From positions 955,332-1,019,331 of the forward strand of contig NZ_JAQQTE010000001.1 of assembly GCF_028561565.1 (NCBI RefSeq): a DNA stretch of 64,000 nucleotides, written 5' to 3'. This document shows positions 34,749 through 43,338 of the stretch, in pieces. The notes under the pieces were generated by a model. The model searched no databases and had not been told where the DNA came from. It was given only the letters and a program-made list of their open reading frames with translations. Each line of letters starts with the position of its first letter. The stretch's first letter is position 1. Made by a program: the position numbers and the translations under genes. This DNA comes from Gilvibacter sediminis. GTDB taxonomy: Bacteria; Bacteroidota; Bacteroidia; Flavobacteriales; Flavobacteriaceae.

Positions 34749-35592
34749 CCTTTCTATAGTTGGATGGAGACATGCCTTGATACTTCTTGAACTGTCTGTT
34801 GAAGTTGGCCATGGAATTGTAACCACTTTTCAAGGCGATTTCAGGCATACTGAGCTCCAATTCTTGACTCAATAGATTTCGAGCGGCTTCACAACGAATT
34901 TCATTGAGGAACTGAACATAAGATTTCCCCGTACGCTTTTTAAAGTACTTACAAAAGGAGGATGGAGTCAGCGCTATTTTGTCTGCAATATCAGCCAAGT
35001 AGATCGGTTGTTGGTAGTTGTTCATGGTGTATTCAATGATCTGACTCATGCGGTCAGAGTCCTCCCCGCGGTAATTGGGTCGCGTAGCACTTTCACGTAT
35101 CGGGTGAACTTTTTGCCGGCTAATTTTAGAGATCAAAGCAACAAATTGCTCGAATTTAGCCGCAGATGCTCCTTGATCCAATCCATCCATCAGATTAAAA
35201 ATGCTCAGATCCACATCGCTTAAATACCAACCTGCCCAATCTTCTTGAAAGGGCATTTGAAGCCTAGAGATCTCCGGGGTAAGTTCGCAAAGTGCAGACC
35301 ACCAGCTCTCTAGAAAAAAGATAGAGATTCGTTCTACGTGTTCTCCATCAGTGGGTTCACTTCTAAACAGATGCGGTTTGTCTCCACGGACGCAGATCAA
35401 ACTATCAGGTTGAAATGGGATCAAAGTATTGCCGCAGAACAAGGTGCCAGACCCTGAGATTATTAAACTCAATTGGGTTTCAGGATGTTGATGCAAATGC
35501 CCGTAAAAGGACTCTTGCCGGTCTCTTTGAACGGTTATTGAAGCCTTTTCTGACTTGGGAATTGTAAAAGGTAAAACCTTAGAACCTCTCAT
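34711..35592 (-). CDS. AraC-family regulator, likely of the hydroxyproline operon
   Basis: This 293-residue protein has an N-terminal cupin-like ligand domain (HQHPETQLSLIISGSGTLF) and a C-terminal double HTH (YLADIADKIALTPSSFCKYF, then MPEIALKSGYNSMANFNRQF). It is divergent from the hydroxyproline catabolic operon, so it is probably its regulator. An 11-bp-spaced CCCGG direct repeat in the shared region is a likely operator. Its 3' end overlaps the YjbR gene by 38 nt. Confidence 0.88.
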   Translation of the reverse strand: MRGSKVLPFTIPKSEKASITVQRDRQESFYGHLHQHPETQLSLIISGSGTLFCGNTLIPFQPDSLICVRGDKPHLFRSEPTDGEHVERISIFFLESWWSALCELTPEISRLQMPFQEDWAGWYLSDVDLSIFNLMDGLDQGASAAKFEQFVALISKISRQKVHPIRESATRPNYRGEDSDRMSQIIEYTMNNYQQPIYLADIADKIALTPSSFCKYFKKRTGKSYVQFLNEIRCEAARNLLSQELELSMPEIALKSGYNSMANFNRQFKKYQGMSPSNYRKVKVIPTLDGVSY

Positions 35593-35661
35593 TTATTGTC
35601 GTAATTGTGAATCAAAAATACCAAAAAAGGACAAAATAGTATGAATAATGGAAAAATTATG

Positions 35662-35694
35662 CCCGGAGTTTACCCGGTTTGAATCGTATTTTTG
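35662..35694 (+). promoter_or_regulatory. Promoter of the hydroxyproline operon with candidate AraC site
   Basis: A perfect -7 element TATTTTTG lies at 35687-35694, about 22 bp before the ATG. Upstream, CCCGG at 35662 and 35673 forms a direct repeat with exactly 11-bp spacing that covers the -33 region, where no TTG is present. Direct repeats one helical turn apart are typical of AraC-family operators next to activated promoters. Confidence 0.5.
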
Positions 35695-35716
35695 ATTGTA
35701 TTTAAATCAGTTCATT

Positions 35717-36622
35717 ATGAATGTAGCATGGCAGGGTGTGATGCCCGCGGTAACTACTAAGTTTACCCAAAATGACGAATTAGATCTTCCATTATTTGCC
35801 AAAAACATTGAAGCTCAAGTAGCTGCGGGAGTTCATGGAATAGTACTTGGAGGTACGCTGGGAGAGGCTAGTACACTCTCTGTTGATGAAAAGAGAACAC
35901 TAACGCGATATACCTCAGAGCTCGTTGCAGCTAAGGTTCCGGTCTTGATCAATATTGCAGAGCAAACCACAAAAGGAGCCATTTTGGCTGCCCAGCAAGC
36001 CCAAGAAGACGGTGCCAATGCCCTTATGATGTTACCACCCATGCGCTATAAAGCAGGTCCTTTAGAGACGGTCGCTTACTTCAAAGCGGTGGCTAACAGC
36101 ACGGACTTACCCATTATGGTCTATAACAACCCTGTAGACTATGCCATAGAGGTGACTTTACCGATGTTTGAGTTCTTGTTGGAATGTGACAATATTCAAG
36201 CAGTAAAAGAATCCACGCGTGATATCTCCAATGTAACTCGAATAAAGAACGCTTTTGGTGACCGTTTAAAGATCATGACCGGTGTAGATACTTTGGCATT
36301 AGAGAGTCTGCTGATGGGAGCTGATGGTTGGATCGCTGGTTTGGTCTGCGCGTTTCCAAAGGAGACCGTGGCCATCTATGAACTGCAAAAGCAAGGTAGA
36401 ATTGATGAAGCCCTAGCGATCTATCGATGGTTTTTGCCATTGCTAGAGTTGGATATTAACCCTAAATTAGTTCAGAACATTAAGTTGGCTGAGGTAGCTG
36501 TAGATTTAGGCTCAGAATGGGTGCGTGCCCCTCGATTGCCCTTAACAGGAGCGGAGCGTGAACACGTACTTAATGTCATAAAAGAAGGTTTAGCCAATAG
36601 ACCGGTACTGCCTAATTATTAA
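35717..36622 (+). CDS. DapA-superfamily lyase/deaminase, probable 1-pyrroline-4-hydroxy-2-carboxylate deaminase
   Basis: The ATG at 35717 gives 301 residues; a TTG seven codons earlier lies right behind the -7 element. The (beta/alpha)8 fold motifs are clear: GGTLGEASTLS, catalytic Tyr136 (PIMVYNNPVDY) and Schiff-base Lys164 (QAVKESTRDI). The family includes dihydrodipicolinate synthase, N-acetylneuraminate lyase and the deaminase of hydroxyproline breakdown. The downstream epimerase, oxidase and aldehyde dehydrogenase point to the last, converting pyrroline-hydroxycarboxylate to 2-oxoglutarate semialdehyde. Confidence 0.85.
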   Translation: MNVAWQGVMPAVTTKFTQNDELDLPLFAKNIEAQVAAGVHGIVLGGTLGEASTLSVDEKRTLTRYTSELVAAKVPVLINIAEQTTKGAILAAQQAQEDGANALMMLPPMRYKAGPLETVAYFKAVANSTDLPIMVYNNPVDYAIEVTLPMFEFLLECDNIQAVKESTRDISNVTRIKNAFGDRLKIMTGVDTLALESLLMGADGWIAGLVCAFPKETVAIYELQKQGRIDEALAIYRWFLPLLELDINPKLVQNIKLAEVAVDLGSEWVRAPRLPLTGAEREHVLNVIKEGLANRPVLPNY

Positions 36623-36625
36623 AAG

Positions 36626-36892
36626 ATGCTAGCGATCCGTCCCACTTGTGAAAACTGCAATAAAAAGCTTCCAGTAGATGCTACTGATGCCATGATCTGC
36701 ACTTTTGAGTGTACCTTTTGCAACGAGTGCGTAAGCGGACCGCTAAAAGAGGTCTGTCCTAATTGTGGCGGTGGTTTTGTCCCACGGCCTATAAGACCGC
36801 AACACCTCTTGGAGAAGTATCCTCCAAGTCAAAAAGTGGTGTATAAACCCGTCGATTTAGAAGCACATTACAAAAAACATTTTAGCCGATGA
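36626..36892 (+). CDS. DUF1272 zinc-finger-like protein
   Basis: This 88-residue protein has seven or more cysteines in paired arrangement (CENCNKKLP, CTFECTFCNECV, VCPNCGGGF), matching DUF1272. It likely binds zinc. It sits between the DapA-like and aldehyde dehydrogenase genes and overlaps the latter by 4 nt (ATGA), so it is co-transcribed. Its role in amino acid catabolism is unknown. Confidence 0.85.
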   Translation: MLAIRPTCENCNKKLPVDATDAMICTFECTFCNECVSGPLKEVCPNCGGGFVPRPIRPQHLLEKYPPSQKVVYKPVDLEAHYKKHFSR

Positions 36893-38472
36893 TAACAGGA
36901 AAAAGTTATATCGCCAGTACCCCTAGCTCAAGTACAGGCAACACCTTTAAAACATTTGATCCGCAGAAAAATGCAGACAATCCATGGGTATTTACAGAAG
37001 CTACTGAGGCTGAGGTTGATCTCGCAGTAAATCAAGCTACAGAAGCTTTTGAATCGTTCCGCTCCAGTAGTGGTGAACAAAGAGCAGCCTTACTCAATGC
37101 TATTGCAGATCAGATCATGAATTTGGGTGATGCTTTAATTCAAACCTATTGTGCAGAATCTGGCTTACCCGCCGGACGCGCTCAAGGAGAGCGTGGGCGT
37201 ACGGTCTTTCAGCTCAGGACCTTTGCAGATTTGGTGGCCGATGGGTCTTGGGTAGAAGCTACAATTGATACGGGGGATCCACAGCGCACTCCAGCACCTA
37301 AACCCGATCTGCGCAAAATGAACATTCCCTTAGGCCCCGTGGCAGTTTTTGGAGCGAGTAATTTCCCGTTGGCTTATTCTACGGCAGGTGGGGATACTGC
37401 AGCTGCTTTCGCGGCTGGTTGCCCGGTTGTGGTGAAATCGCATCCTATGCATGCGGGAACTGGAGAGTTGGTAGCGCAAGCCATCAGTACTGCGGTAAAG
37501 CAAGTTGGGGTGCATCCAGGTGTATTCTCTAATTTGAACAGCAGCGGTATTGACGTTGGAACCCAATTGGTATCTCATCCTGGAATCAAAGCTGTTGGTT
37601 TTACGGGTAGTATTAAGGGTGGCCGCGCCTTGTTTGACCTCGCTGCCGGACGGGAAGAACCCATTCCGGTATTCGCAGAGATGGGAAGTATTAATCCTGT
37701 GGTTGCCTTGCCCTCGGCTTTGGCAGAGGATGCCTTAGGTTGGGCGCAGAAATACGCAGGGTCGATTAATTTGGGAACCGGGCAGTTTTGTACGAATCCA
37801 GGTTTGATACTCGGTATTGCTTCTGAGGAGTTCGATGCTTTTGAACATCACCTTCAGCAAGCTTTTGAAGACGTCACGCCTCAATGCATGTTGCACCCAA
37901 AGATCAAACAGGCCTTTGATAGTGGTAAACAACAAGCAAGTGCTCAATCCGGAACGTCAACAGTAGTTTCAGAGATGGAAGTGGACACGGCCAATTATGC
38001 CAGTCCTTTAGTACTCAAGGTGAGGGGCGTGGAATTTTTGGCCAATGACAAACTCCATCATGAGGTCTTTGGTCCGTATTCGCTACTGGTAAGCTGTGCA
38101 ACTGAGCACGAACTACTCACCGTCATTAAAAATTTAGAAGGGCAGTTGACTGGGACCATTCTCGCCACACAAGATGACTTAAGCGGGAAGCATGATATTA
38201 TTGCCGCCTTGCAGAATCGAGTAGGTCGTTTGATCTTCAATGGGGTACCTACTGGAGTGGAGGTCTGTCCCTCCATGCTGCACGGAGGGCCTTATCCGGC
38301 TTCTACGGATTCGCGTTTTTCTGCGGTTGGGATTCACAGCATTAAACGTTGGGTGCGGCCATTCAGTTTCCAAGATTGGCCTAATGCACAATTGCCACAA
38401 GAGCTGCAAGATGCCAATCCTTTGGGGATTCGTCGTCTGGTAAATAATAAATGGACTGCAGATGGACTTTAG
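36889..38472 (+). CDS. Aldehyde dehydrogenase, probable 2,5-dioxovalerate (2-oxoglutarate semialdehyde) dehydrogenase
   Basis: This 527-residue protein has the full ALDH core: the cofactor site (VFGASNFPLAYSTAGGDT and GFTGSIKGGRALF), general base E264 (VFAEMGSINP) and catalytic C301 (GTGQFCTNPG). Length and the PLGPVAVFGASNFP segment match NADP-dependent 2-oxoglutarate semialdehyde dehydrogenases. In this operon it would carry out the last step of hydroxyproline breakdown to 2-oxoglutarate. It overlaps both neighbours. Confidence 0.88.
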   Translation: MITGKSYIASTPSSSTGNTFKTFDPQKNADNPWVFTEATEAEVDLAVNQATEAFESFRSSSGEQRAALLNAIADQIMNLGDALIQTYCAESGLPAGRAQGERGRTVFQLRTFADLVADGSWVEATIDTGDPQRTPAPKPDLRKMNIPLGPVAVFGASNFPLAYSTAGGDTAAAFAAGCPVVVKSHPMHAGTGELVAQAISTAVKQVGVHPGVFSNLNSSGIDVGTQLVSHPGIKAVGFTGSIKGGRALFDLAAGREEPIPVFAEMGSINPVVALPSALAEDALGWAQKYAGSINLGTGQFCTNPGLILGIASEEFDAFEHHLQQAFEDVTPQCMLHPKIKQAFDSGKQQASAQSGTSTVVSEMEVDTANYASPLVLKVRGVEFLANDKLHHEVFGPYSLLVSCATEHELLTVIKNLEGQLTGTILATQDDLSGKHDIIAALQNRVGRLIFNGVPTGVEVCPSMLHGGPYPASTDSRFSAVGIHSIKRWVRPFSFQDWPNAQLPQELQDANPLGIRRLVNNKWTADGL

Positions 38473-40195
38473 AAAGATTTTAATCGCGCTAGGTGCAGTT
38501 GTTTTGGGTTTTATGACGAGTTGTTCCGAAACGGCTCCCAATAATTCTGAAAAATTGGAGGCTCTTATCGCGGCCCATGAGGGTTTTGATAGCTACGATA
38601 AAAAGAAGTATCGTTTGGGATTGTATACCCCAGAGCGCTATCAAAAAGAGGCGGTCTTTGCCGACTCTTTGCTCACGCAGCTCGCTAAACTCCATACTAC
38701 CGGACTCTCAGATTCCGAAAAGATCTCTAAAGAACTTTTAACCTTTGTGTTGAAAGACGATGTAGCCTTCAACGAATTTAAGCGCTATTTGAATCCGCTC
38801 TTATCGGATTCAGGCTTTCATTTGAACCTAAATTACAGAGTGCGCCCCTTAAATAATTACGCTCAGGTGATTAATTATTTGCATGTGCTCAACGCAATTC
38901 CAGAGTATGTCGATCAGCATTTTGCCAACCTTAGAGAAGGCATCGCGACTGGGCAAGTGCAGGCTGCAGTGATCTTTGACGGCTATGAATCTACCTATGA
39001 TGATCATATTGTTTTGGACTTTAAGGAAAGCTATTTCTATTCGCCCTTTAAGCAGTTGCCGGCTAGTTTAACTGAAGCTCAGAAAGATTCAGTCTTAGTG
39101 GCTGCAGAAGAAGCCGTTTCCAAGAATGTGATTCCGCAGTTTATGAGAATCAAGCAGTTCTTTGAAGAGGAATATTACCCCAATGCTCGCCAGGATATTG
39201 GTGTTTCCAGTGTGCCAGGAGGAGCAGAGCAATACCAAGATCGCATTAATTTTTATACTACCTCTGAGCAGTACACGGCACAGGATATTCACGAGATAGG
39301 ACTTGCAGAAGTAGCTCGCATCAAAGCGCGGATGCAGGAGATCATTGAGGAGTTAGGCTTTAAAGGAACTTTTGCCGATTTTCTACGTTTCTTAAGAACC
39401 GATCCGCAGTTTTATGCCAAGACTCCAGAAGAGCTTTTAATGATCGCTCGCGATATGGCCAAACGCGCCGATGAGCAATTGCCAAGATTCTTTAAGACCT
39501 TACCAAGAAAGCCTTATGGAGTGGCACCAGTACCGGATGCTATCGCTCCAAAATATACGGGTGGTCGTTATGTGGGGACTTCCAAAAACAGTACAGATCC
39601 CGGTTATTACTGGGTCAACACCTATAATCTGCCCAGCCGAACCTTGTACACTTTACCGGCCTTAACCGTGCATGAAGCGGTCCCCGGACATCATTTGCAA
39701 GGGGCTTTGAACAATGAGCTGGGAGACAGTATTCCACAGTTTAGAAAAAACCTTTACCTGTCTGCTTACGGAGAGGGTTGGGGGCTGTATTCAGAATACT
39801 TAGCCGCAGAAATGGGGATGTATACCACACCCTATGAAGAATTCGGACAACTTACTTATGAAATGTGGCGCGCTTGCCGCCTGGTGGTAGACACGGGGAT
39901 TCATGCCTTGGGTTGGACCCGCGATGAGGTTGTGGATTATATGGCGAGCAATACCGCGCTTTCCATTCATGAGGTCAATACAGAAACTGACAGATACATC
40001 TCTTGGCCGGGACAGGCTTTGTCTTATAAGATTGGAGAATTAAAGATTAGAGAACTTCGCAAGAAGGCCGAGGAGGAATTAGGTGCGGACTTTGATATCC
40101 GTGCGTTTCATGAGGTGATCTTAGGGCAAGGAACAGTGACCTTGGATATTTTAGAACAACGAATCAACAGCTACATTGAGCGCAGCAGAAAATAA
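38462..40195 (+). CDS. DUF885 family lipoprotein (putative metallopeptidase)
   Basis: This 577-residue protein has an N-terminal lipoprotein signal (MDFRKILIALGAVVLGFMTSC). The DUF885 signature VHEAVPGHHLQG starts at H404-E405. The family is thought to be related to gluzincin peptidases. Inside a hydroxyproline operon it may release hydroxyproline from collagen-derived peptides; this is inference. It overlaps the ALDH gene by 11 nt and the epimerase gene by 20 nt. Confidence 0.85.
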   Translation: MDFRKILIALGAVVLGFMTSCSETAPNNSEKLEALIAAHEGFDSYDKKKYRLGLYTPERYQKEAVFADSLLTQLAKLHTTGLSDSEKISKELLTFVLKDDVAFNEFKRYLNPLLSDSGFHLNLNYRVRPLNNYAQVINYLHVLNAIPEYVDQHFANLREGIATGQVQAAVIFDGYESTYDDHIVLDFKESYFYSPFKQLPASLTEAQKDSVLVAAEEAVSKNVIPQFMRIKQFFEEEYYPNARQDIGVSSVPGGAEQYQDRINFYTTSEQYTAQDIHEIGLAEVARIKARMQEIIEELGFKGTFADFLRFLRTDPQFYAKTPEELLMIARDMAKRADEQLPRFFKTLPRKPYGVAPVPDAIAPKYTGGRYVGTSKNSTDPGYYWVNTYNLPSRTLYTLPALTVHEAVPGHHLQGALNNELGDSIPQFRKNLYLSAYGEGWGLYSEYLAAEMGMYTTPYEEFGQLTYEMWRACRLVVDTGIHALGWTRDEVVDYMASNTALSIHEVNTETDRYISWPGQALSYKIGELKIRELRKKAEEELGADFDIRAFHEVILGQGTVTLDILEQRINSYIERSRK

Positions 40196-41198
40196 TCACG
40201 TTTTTAAGTGCATTGACGGGCATACTTGTGGGAATCCGGTACGGGTAGTCACCACGGGGCATCCTGAGTTAAAGGGAGTCACTATGGCCGAAAAGCGCTT
40301 GCACTTTTTAAAGGAATTTGATTGGATCAGAACAGGACTCATGTTTGAGCCCCGTGGTCATGATATGATGAGCGGTAGTTTTTTATATCCTCCGGCAGAT
40401 CCTCAAAACGATTGTGGCGTCCTTTTTATTGAAACCTCGGGTTGTTTGCCCATGTGTGGCCACGGAACTATAGGTACAGTAACCATTGCCATTGAAGCGG
40501 GTCTTATAAAACCTAAGAATCCGGGGCGACTGCGTCTAGAGACTCCTGCAGGTTTGGTCAAGGTCAATTATCATCAGAAAGGCGATAAGGTCAAATGGGT
40601 TCAAATTCAAAACGTGCCGAGTTTTCTCGCTGCAGAAGGGCTTACCATTGATTGTCCTGATTTAGGAATCCTTAATGTTGATGTGGCTTATGGAGGGAAT
40701 TTCTACGCCATTGTAGATCCGCAAGAGAATTTTAGTGGCTTGCAAGATTTTACCGCTGGGCAGATCATTGCCTATTCCCAAGTGGTGCGCAGACGACTCA
40801 ATGAAAAGTATTCGGAAAGGTTTACACATCCTGAGGATCCAAACATCAACGGGATCTCTCATATGCAGTGGACAGGAGCTACGCTTCACGACACTTCACA
40901 CGGGCGTAATGCAGTTTTTTATGGCGATAAGGCCATAGACCGATCTCCCTGTGGAACGGGTTCCTCTGCACGATTGGCGCAATTGCACGCTAAAGGGAAA
41001 TTAAAAGAACAAGAAGAATTTATACACGAGAGCTTTATTGGCTCTACCTTTAATTGTAAAATAGTAGGGACCACAACAGTTGGAGGTTTTGCGGCTATTA
41101 TACCTCAGATTCAAGGCTGGGCTAAGGTTTATGGCAACAATACCATCAGCATTGATCCAGATGATGATCCCTATGCACATGGATTTCAAGTAATATGA
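40176..41198 (+). CDS. 4-hydroxyproline epimerase (proline racemase family)
   Basis: This 340-residue protein carries both catalytic cysteines, C94 in MCGHGTIG and C259 in DRSPCGTGSSARLA. Dehydratases of the family have Thr or Ser at one of these, so this should be an epimerase. No ATG is available near the conserved start, so a TTG at 40176 inside the upstream gene is the likely start. It would interconvert trans-4-hydroxy-L-proline and cis-4-hydroxy-D-proline. Confidence 0.9.
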   Translation: MSAAENNHVFKCIDGHTCGNPVRVVTTGHPELKGVTMAEKRLHFLKEFDWIRTGLMFEPRGHDMMSGSFLYPPADPQNDCGVLFIETSGCLPMCGHGTIGTVTIAIEAGLIKPKNPGRLRLETPAGLVKVNYHQKGDKVKWVQIQNVPSFLAAEGLTIDCPDLGILNVDVAYGGNFYAIVDPQENFSGLQDFTAGQIIAYSQVVRRRLNEKYSERFTHPEDPNINGISHMQWTGATLHDTSHGRNAVFYGDKAIDRSPCGTGSSARLAQLHAKGKLKEQEEFIHESFIGSTFNCKIVGTTTVGGFAAIIPQIQGWAKVYGNNTISIDPDDDPYAHGFQVI

Positions 41199-42442
41199 GT
41201 AAAGAAGTTCTGGTAATTGGAGGAGGAATTGTAGGCCTCTGTTGCGCTTACTATCTAAAACAAGAAGGACACGAGGTCCGCGTGATCGATAAATCCGCTA
41301 TGGATCAGGGTGCGTCTTATGTCAATGCAGGTTATCTGACCCCGAGTCATATCATCCCATTGGCCGCTCCGGGAGTAATGAAAAAAGGCTTGAAGTGGAT
41401 GTTCAACTCAGCCAGCCCCTTGTATATCAAGCCGCGTTTGGAGTCTAATTTCATCAAATGGACGCTCGCTTTTAATCGATCGTGTTCGCAGGCTAATGTG
41501 GACCGATCGGTACGGGCTATCCGCGACATCAATCTATTGAGCAGAGAATTGTTCCCAGAACTAAAAGCAAAGGAAGACTTTCAGTTTCAATTGGAGCGTA
41601 AAGGCTTGATCATGCTCTGCCAAACACAAAAGATGTTAGATGCAGAATTAAAGGTCGCAGACCTAGCTGCTAAAGAAGGTTTGGAGGTTGCTCCTGTAAC
41701 CCGAGAAGAGATCATTGCCATGGATCCCAATGTAAAAATTGATACCATTGGCGGAGTTCATTTTGGATGCGACGGACACACCACACCCAATCAACTAATG
41801 GCAGAACTCAAGCAGCGCTTGCCACAAATGGGCGTAAAGATTCAAGCGGAAGAAGCTGTAGAGCGTCTGAAAACCAATGGCCATAAGATTCAAAAGGTCA
41901 TTACCGATAAAGGAGAATATCAACCCGATGAGGTAGTATTGGCCTCTGGAAGTTGGAGTGCCCAATTGGCACGAAGTTTAGGTATCCCCATGCTTTTGGA
42001 AGCTGGTAAAGGCTACCGCATCAATTCCACACAAGACCTCGGTATTAATATGCCAGCCATTCTTTGCGAATCCAAAGTAGCCGTTACGCCTATGCACGGT
42101 TTTACGCGTTTTGCCGGAACTATGGAAATCGCTGGGATCAACCATAAGATCAGACCAGAACGGGTCAATGCCATTGCTGCGGCTGCAACAAAATACTATC
42201 CGGAAGTTCATCTTACCGATGCGGAGAAACAAGAAGCTGCCTGCGGTTTGCGACCGGTTTCTCCAGACGGGATGGCCTATATTGGACGCACGTCTAAAGT
42301 AGCAAATCTCGCTATTGCAACAGGTCACGCTATGATGGGATGGAGTATGGGCCCCGCAACTGGGAAGTTGATCGCAGAGTTGCTCTCAGAAAAACCCACC
42401 TCTATGGATTTGAGTCCTTTCAACCCAGATAGAAAATTCTAA
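41195..42442 (+). CDS. FAD-dependent D-amino acid (cis-4-hydroxy-D-proline) oxidoreductase
   Basis: This 415-residue DAO-family protein has a Rossmann dinucleotide site at the N-terminus (VIGGGIVGLCCAYYL) and the C-terminal GLRPVSPDGMAYIGR ... ATGHAMMGWSMGPATG region of DadA-like dehydrogenases. Together with the epimerase it would oxidise cis-4-hydroxy-D-proline to the pyrroline substrate of the DapA-like enzyme. It overlaps the epimerase gene by 4 nt and closes the operon. Confidence 0.9.
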   Translation: MSKEVLVIGGGIVGLCCAYYLKQEGHEVRVIDKSAMDQGASYVNAGYLTPSHIIPLAAPGVMKKGLKWMFNSASPLYIKPRLESNFIKWTLAFNRSCSQANVDRSVRAIRDINLLSRELFPELKAKEDFQFQLERKGLIMLCQTQKMLDAELKVADLAAKEGLEVAPVTREEIIAMDPNVKIDTIGGVHFGCDGHTTPNQLMAELKQRLPQMGVKIQAEEAVERLKTNGHKIQKVITDKGEYQPDEVVLASGSWSAQLARSLGIPMLLEAGKGYRINSTQDLGINMPAILCESKVAVTPMHGFTRFAGTMEIAGINHKIRPERVNAIAAAATKYYPEVHLTDAEKQEAACGLRPVSPDGMAYIGRTSKVANLAIATGHAMMGWSMGPATGKLIAELLSEKPTSMDLSPFNPDRKF

Positions 42443-42897
42443 GGATCGTAACGCATATTGATCAAATGCGCTTTAAAGCCTGATTTTTCATAGGCTTTGA
42501 TAGCGGCATCATTCACATCATAAACATCCAGACGGATCTCGGTTATGCCTTGCTCTTTACACCAAACAATTAAGGCTTCGGTTATTAAACCATTATAGCC
42601 ATTACCACGGTGCTTTTCTGGAACAAACATAAAGCCCAAATAACCGTAGTGGGTGTGTTTGAGGTACTTTCGGTCTTCGAGAATTTTTGCATAACCAGAG
42701 GCAACGATCTCATCGCCAATAGTAGCTACTAAAAGTATCGATTCAGGACCGTCAATAAGCGGTTTAAAGGCGTAATAGCTCGTAGTATCTGGTCGGATAG
42801 TTGGATCCATCGGCAACTCTGCTGCAATGAGTCCCATTTTAAATTCTTGCAACACTTTTAGATCGTCGTAGGTCGCTTTGCGAATCGTCGGAGTCAT
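42439..42897 (-). CDS. GNAT-family N-acetyltransferase
   Basis: This 152-residue protein has the acetyl-CoA binding segment (YLGFMFVPEKHRGNGYNGLI, with R/QxxGxG/A-like RGNGYNG) and the closing AAIKAYEKSGF. The substrate is not known. It is the last gene of a three-gene minus-strand operon, immediately after the SnoaL-like gene, and its end overlaps the oxidoreductase gene by 4 nt. Confidence 0.9.
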   Translation of the reverse strand: MTPTIRKATYDDLKVLQEFKMGLIAAELPMDPTIRPDTTSYYAFKPLIDGPESILLVATIGDEIVASGYAKILEDRKYLKHTHYGYLGFMFVPEKHRGNGYNGLITEALIVWCKEQGITEIRLDVYDVNDAAIKAYEKSGFKAHLINMRYDP

Positions 42898-43338
42898 TTA
42901 ACAGGACATATCGGCAACGATCTTCCATTGCTCGTTGATCTTTCTAAAAACCACAAGAAATACTCCATTTGCATCTCCAACATCACGTGAAAGGTAGAAC
43001 CTGCCCATGACGGTATAGGAGTCAGTTCCCGCAGGGCTTACATCATCAATAGTAAACTTCAATACTCCGGTATGCCCAGCAGTGGGATAGCTTTTTTTGT
43101 ACCTGTCTAATGTAGCTTGCCATCCTTTGACCAAGCCACCGCTGCCGTAGAATTTAAGAGAATCACTTTTCCAATAGCCTTCCATAAATCCTTCCAAATC
43201 ATGATTGGACCAAGCTTTAGATTGATCTGCCATTACTTTTAAAATGGCCGTTTTGTCCTGTTCTTGTTGTGATTGCGCAAACTGCTGTTGACTCAAAAAG
43301 AGCAATCCAATTATTGCGATGAGATGCTTAAGCTTCAT
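42898..43338 (-). CDS. Secreted SnoaL/DUF4440-like protein
   Basis: This 146-residue protein has a signal peptide (cleaved near QQFAQS) and an NTF2-like fold (AWSNHDLEGFMEGYWKSD, then GFLVVFRK-type strands near the end). The family contains small enzymes and binding proteins; no active site can be named. Its start overlaps the trifunctional gene by 11 nt. Confidence 0.82.
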   Translation of the reverse strand: MKLKHLIAIIGLLFLSQQQFAQSQQEQDKTAILKVMADQSKAWSNHDLEGFMEGYWKSDSLKFYGSGGLVKGWQATLDRYKKSYPTAGHTGVLKFTIDDVSPAGTDSYTVMGRFYLSRDVGDANGVFLVVFRKINEQWKIVADMSC

